Source: Bacillota bacterium
GTDB taxonomy: Bacteria; Bacillota_I; Bacilli_A; RF39; UBA660
NCBI GenBank assembly: GCA_023430885.1
Contig: JAEYYH010000040.1
Span: 50,096 to 114,095 of the forward strand
Length of the DNA stretch: 64,000 nucleotides
Reading direction: 5' to 3'
The notes beneath the pieces were generated by a model. That model did not search any database. It was not told the origin of the DNA and worked only from the letters and a program-made list of their open reading frames with translations. The first letter of the stretch is position 1. Each line of letters begins with the position of its first letter. Of the stretch, positions 62,608 through 64,000 are shown one piece after another. The translations under genes were made by a program, and so were the position numbers.

Positions 62608-63090
62608 TTAAACATTAATGTTTATTTTTTTTCCGTAGTCAAATATAGTATTTACTATATCACCATAAACAATGTTAGTATATTCAAAAATCGTAATATC
62701 ATTCATGTCCTTTATATCAATATAATAATTATTATTATATATATAAACATCACATTTCTTATATAAATCATCTATAAATATGTCATCTACCTTATATAAG
62801 AATTTACTGTTGTTTATGATATTAACTTGCATTTCTATGCCTTTACTAAAGTATTCATAATAATCTAAATCCTCTTTAGTTATTACAAATACTGCCCCAT
62901 AATCTTTATTAATATATATAGTAATTTCAAAGAATCCACTTATGTCATTATCAAATTTTTGTTTTAGCTTTGTAAAGATTTTTTTTAGATAAAGTTCAAT
63001 TTCTTGCTTATTACTGAAATCTACATTATCTAAATATTTATTGTTTAAGTAAAGAATGAAACTAAGCTCATCTACAACTTCTACCTTCAT
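62608..63090 (-). CDS. unknown protein
   Basis: 160 aa, not recognised. Acidic, with no membrane segment and a mix of beta and helix (SGFFEITIYINKDYGAVFVI). The N terminus MKVEVVDELSFILYLNNKYL is slightly like a MecA-type adaptor start, but the rest does not support that. Start after TAGGTGATCAC. It lies between engB and der in the same direction. Confidence 0.62.
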   Translation of the reverse strand: MKVEVVDELSFILYLNNKYLDNVDFSNKQEIELYLKKIFTKLKQKFDNDISGFFEITIYINKDYGAVFVITKEDLDYYEYFSKGIEMQVNIINNSKFLYKVDDIFIDDLYKKCDVYIYNNNYYIDIKDMNDITIFEYTNIVYGDIVNTIFDYGKKININV

Positions 63091-63112
63091 GTGATCACCT
63101 AAAGTAGTGTAT

Positions 63113-63136
63113 GAAAAAAAGAACTATAAAGTTCTT
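63113..63136 (-). terminator. engB terminator
   Basis: AAAGAACT / AGTTCTT stem with T-run on the minus strand. Confidence 0.65.
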
Positions 63137-63705
63137 GATATTTTCTTATTTATGTCTTCTTTGCCTACTTTAGTAACACTAGAGAACATAACAAATTCAT
63201 CGCCAACTACTAACTCAAGTTCATCTAAGATGACTTTTCTTTGTTTTTGTTGCATTGTTACTCCTACTTTATCTACTTTAGTTGCTACTATAGTAACTGG
63301 TAAAGTATAGTGTTTTAAATAATCGTACATCATAACATCGTCATTTGTTGGCTTATGTCTAAAATCTATAAGCATAAAAACTTGTTTCAAATTTGTTCTT
63401 GATGTCAAATAATCTTCCATCATAAGACCAAATTTCTTTGTTTTTGATTTGCTTAAACTAGCATATCCATAACCAGGAGCATCTACTAAATAAAAGGCAT
63501 CATTAACTAAATAAAAATTAATTGTTTGTGTTTTACCAGGAGTTGCAGATGTACGAGCATAATTTTTACGGTTAATCATTGTATTAATAAAACTACTTTT
63601 ACCAACATTTGATCTTCCTACCATTAAAAATTCTGGTTTTCCATCGGTTGGATATTGACTTCTTCTTACTGCGCTTATTTTCATATCTACTGATGTTATT
63701 TTCAT
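63124..63705 (-). CDS. engB: YihA/YsxC-family ribosome-assembly GTPase
   Basis: 193 aa. G1 VGRSNVGKSSFINTM, G3 VDAPGYGYA, G4 TKVDKV; the YARTSATPGKTQTINFY stretch is diagnostic. Assists 50S maturation. Start after ACAGGTGAGAAT. Confidence 0.97.
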   Translation of the reverse strand: MKITSVDMKISAVRRSQYPTDGKPEFLMVGRSNVGKSSFINTMINRKNYARTSATPGKTQTINFYLVNDAFYLVDAPGYGYASLSKSKTKKFGLMMEDYLTSRTNLKQVFMLIDFRHKPTNDDVMMYDYLKHYTLPVTIVATKVDKVGVTMQQKQRKVILDELELVVGDEFVMFSSVTKVGKEDINKKISRTL

Positions 63706-63787
63706 ATTCTCACCTGTTATTCTATAGTTTTGTGTTCTTTATGTGCATATTATATCACAATAATATTACTTTTGTATACACAAATAA

Positions 63788-63815
63788 ATAAAAAAGAACT
63801 GTTATGTTCCTTTTT
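63788..63815 (-). terminator. terminator of the right-edge response regulator
   Basis: AAAAGAAC / GTTCcTTTT hairpin followed by a T-run on the minus strand. Confidence 0.6.
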
Positions 63816-63851
63816 ATTTATATTGTTTTTTATTATTAAAATTTATACATT

Positions 63852-64000
63852 TTATTTAACATGTGTTTTTAAAACTCTATCAAATTCAGCTTTTATTATT
63901 GGTTTTGATAAATAATCATTAAATCCATCTGCTAAGTATTTTTCTCTTGATCCTACTATAGCATTGGCTGTTAAGGCTACTACTGGAATATTAAATCCTT
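63852..64000 (-). CDS. response-regulator receiver, C-terminal fragment (cut by window end)
   Basis: The minus strand reads PVVALTANAIVGSREKYLADG then FNDYLSKPIIKAEFDRVLK and a stop after THVK. LTANA and SKP are the Thr/Ser and Lys switch residues of a receiver. It is similar to receiver 2 of the hybrid kinase at 24658-27294, so it may be the end of a second hybrid kinase lacking the Hpt domain; only the last 48 residues are in the window. Confidence 0.85.
   Translation of the reverse strand, partial: GFNIPVVALTANAIVGSREKYLADGFNDYLSKPIIKAEFDRVLKTHVK

Noticed and set aside
63730..63915. Plus-strand ORF at the right edge
   Set aside because: It is antisense to the receiver fragment and its terminator; the minus strand carries the clear LTANA and SKP motifs.
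1..64000. tRNA, rRNA, insertion sequences, integrases and prophage genes
   Set aside because: I looked for TTC-loop-like motifs, rRNA landmarks, transposase and integrase motifs on both strands by eye and found none; a tRNAscan or profile search would be decisive.

Overview
The window is about 64 kb of very AT-rich DNA with standard-code genes (TGG for Trp, TGA used as a stop) and Shine-Dalgarno sites of the AGGTGATAA/GGAGG type. A T-box upstream of serS, a SAM-I-like riboswitch upstream of metK, AddAB, Der/EngB, a RelQ-type alarmone synthetase, and a SpoVIF-like and a CotF-like spore-coat gene point to a low-GC Bacillota, probably an uncultured gut lineage descended from spore formers. Species cannot be named from the sequence. 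Nearly all genes are on the minus strand.

1-30.6 kb and 52.6-64 kb are mostly housekeeping: a 3' fragment of murD, a PadR-HAAS-DUF4097 operon, serS with its T-box, addBA, a spoVIF-like gene, three tandem prepilin-like surface proteins, a HI0933-family flavoprotein, sua5, a DEAD-box helicase, a seven-TM hybrid histidine kinase, plsC-like, metK; then ywbE, a peptidase-acetyltransferase fusion, mscL, two spore-coat-like genes, relQ, hlyIII, tspO, a methionine-gamma-lyase-like enzyme, an SDR, sseB-like, der and engB. The right edge cuts a second response-regulator protein.

30.7-52.5 kb looks like a defence island. It starts with a decayed ABC-permease tail and a 293-aa protein that may be a pPIWI-associated nuclease, passes an intact three-gene ABC-2 exporter, and then holds a five-gene modification/restriction-type cassette: Dcm-like C5 methylase on its own promoter, followed upstream by a tightly overlapped operon of MutL/MORC-like GHKL ATPase, Z1 helicase-like ATPase, PD-(D/E)XK protein and AIPR protein. 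An ABC-F gene with leader-peptide attenuation and a UvrD/HelD-like helicase follow. The island ends with a BcgI-like restriction-modification system: DUF4268 nuclease-like protein, a nuclease-N6-methylase protein, and a specificity subunit lying in the -1 frame.

The most unusual signal is at the methylase/specificity junction (49186-49280). A G GGA AAA heptamer sits directly before the UAG stop, with an SD-like AAAGGA upstream and a potential H-type pseudoknot six bases downstream. This has the layout of a programmed -1 frameshift that would make a methylase-specificity fusion in a fixed ratio to the free methylase. A single-base indel or phase-variable tract is the main alternative. Two perfect TTACGA-N5-TCGTAA palindromes (and a third near-match) flank this cassette, one of them over the -35 region of its promoter.
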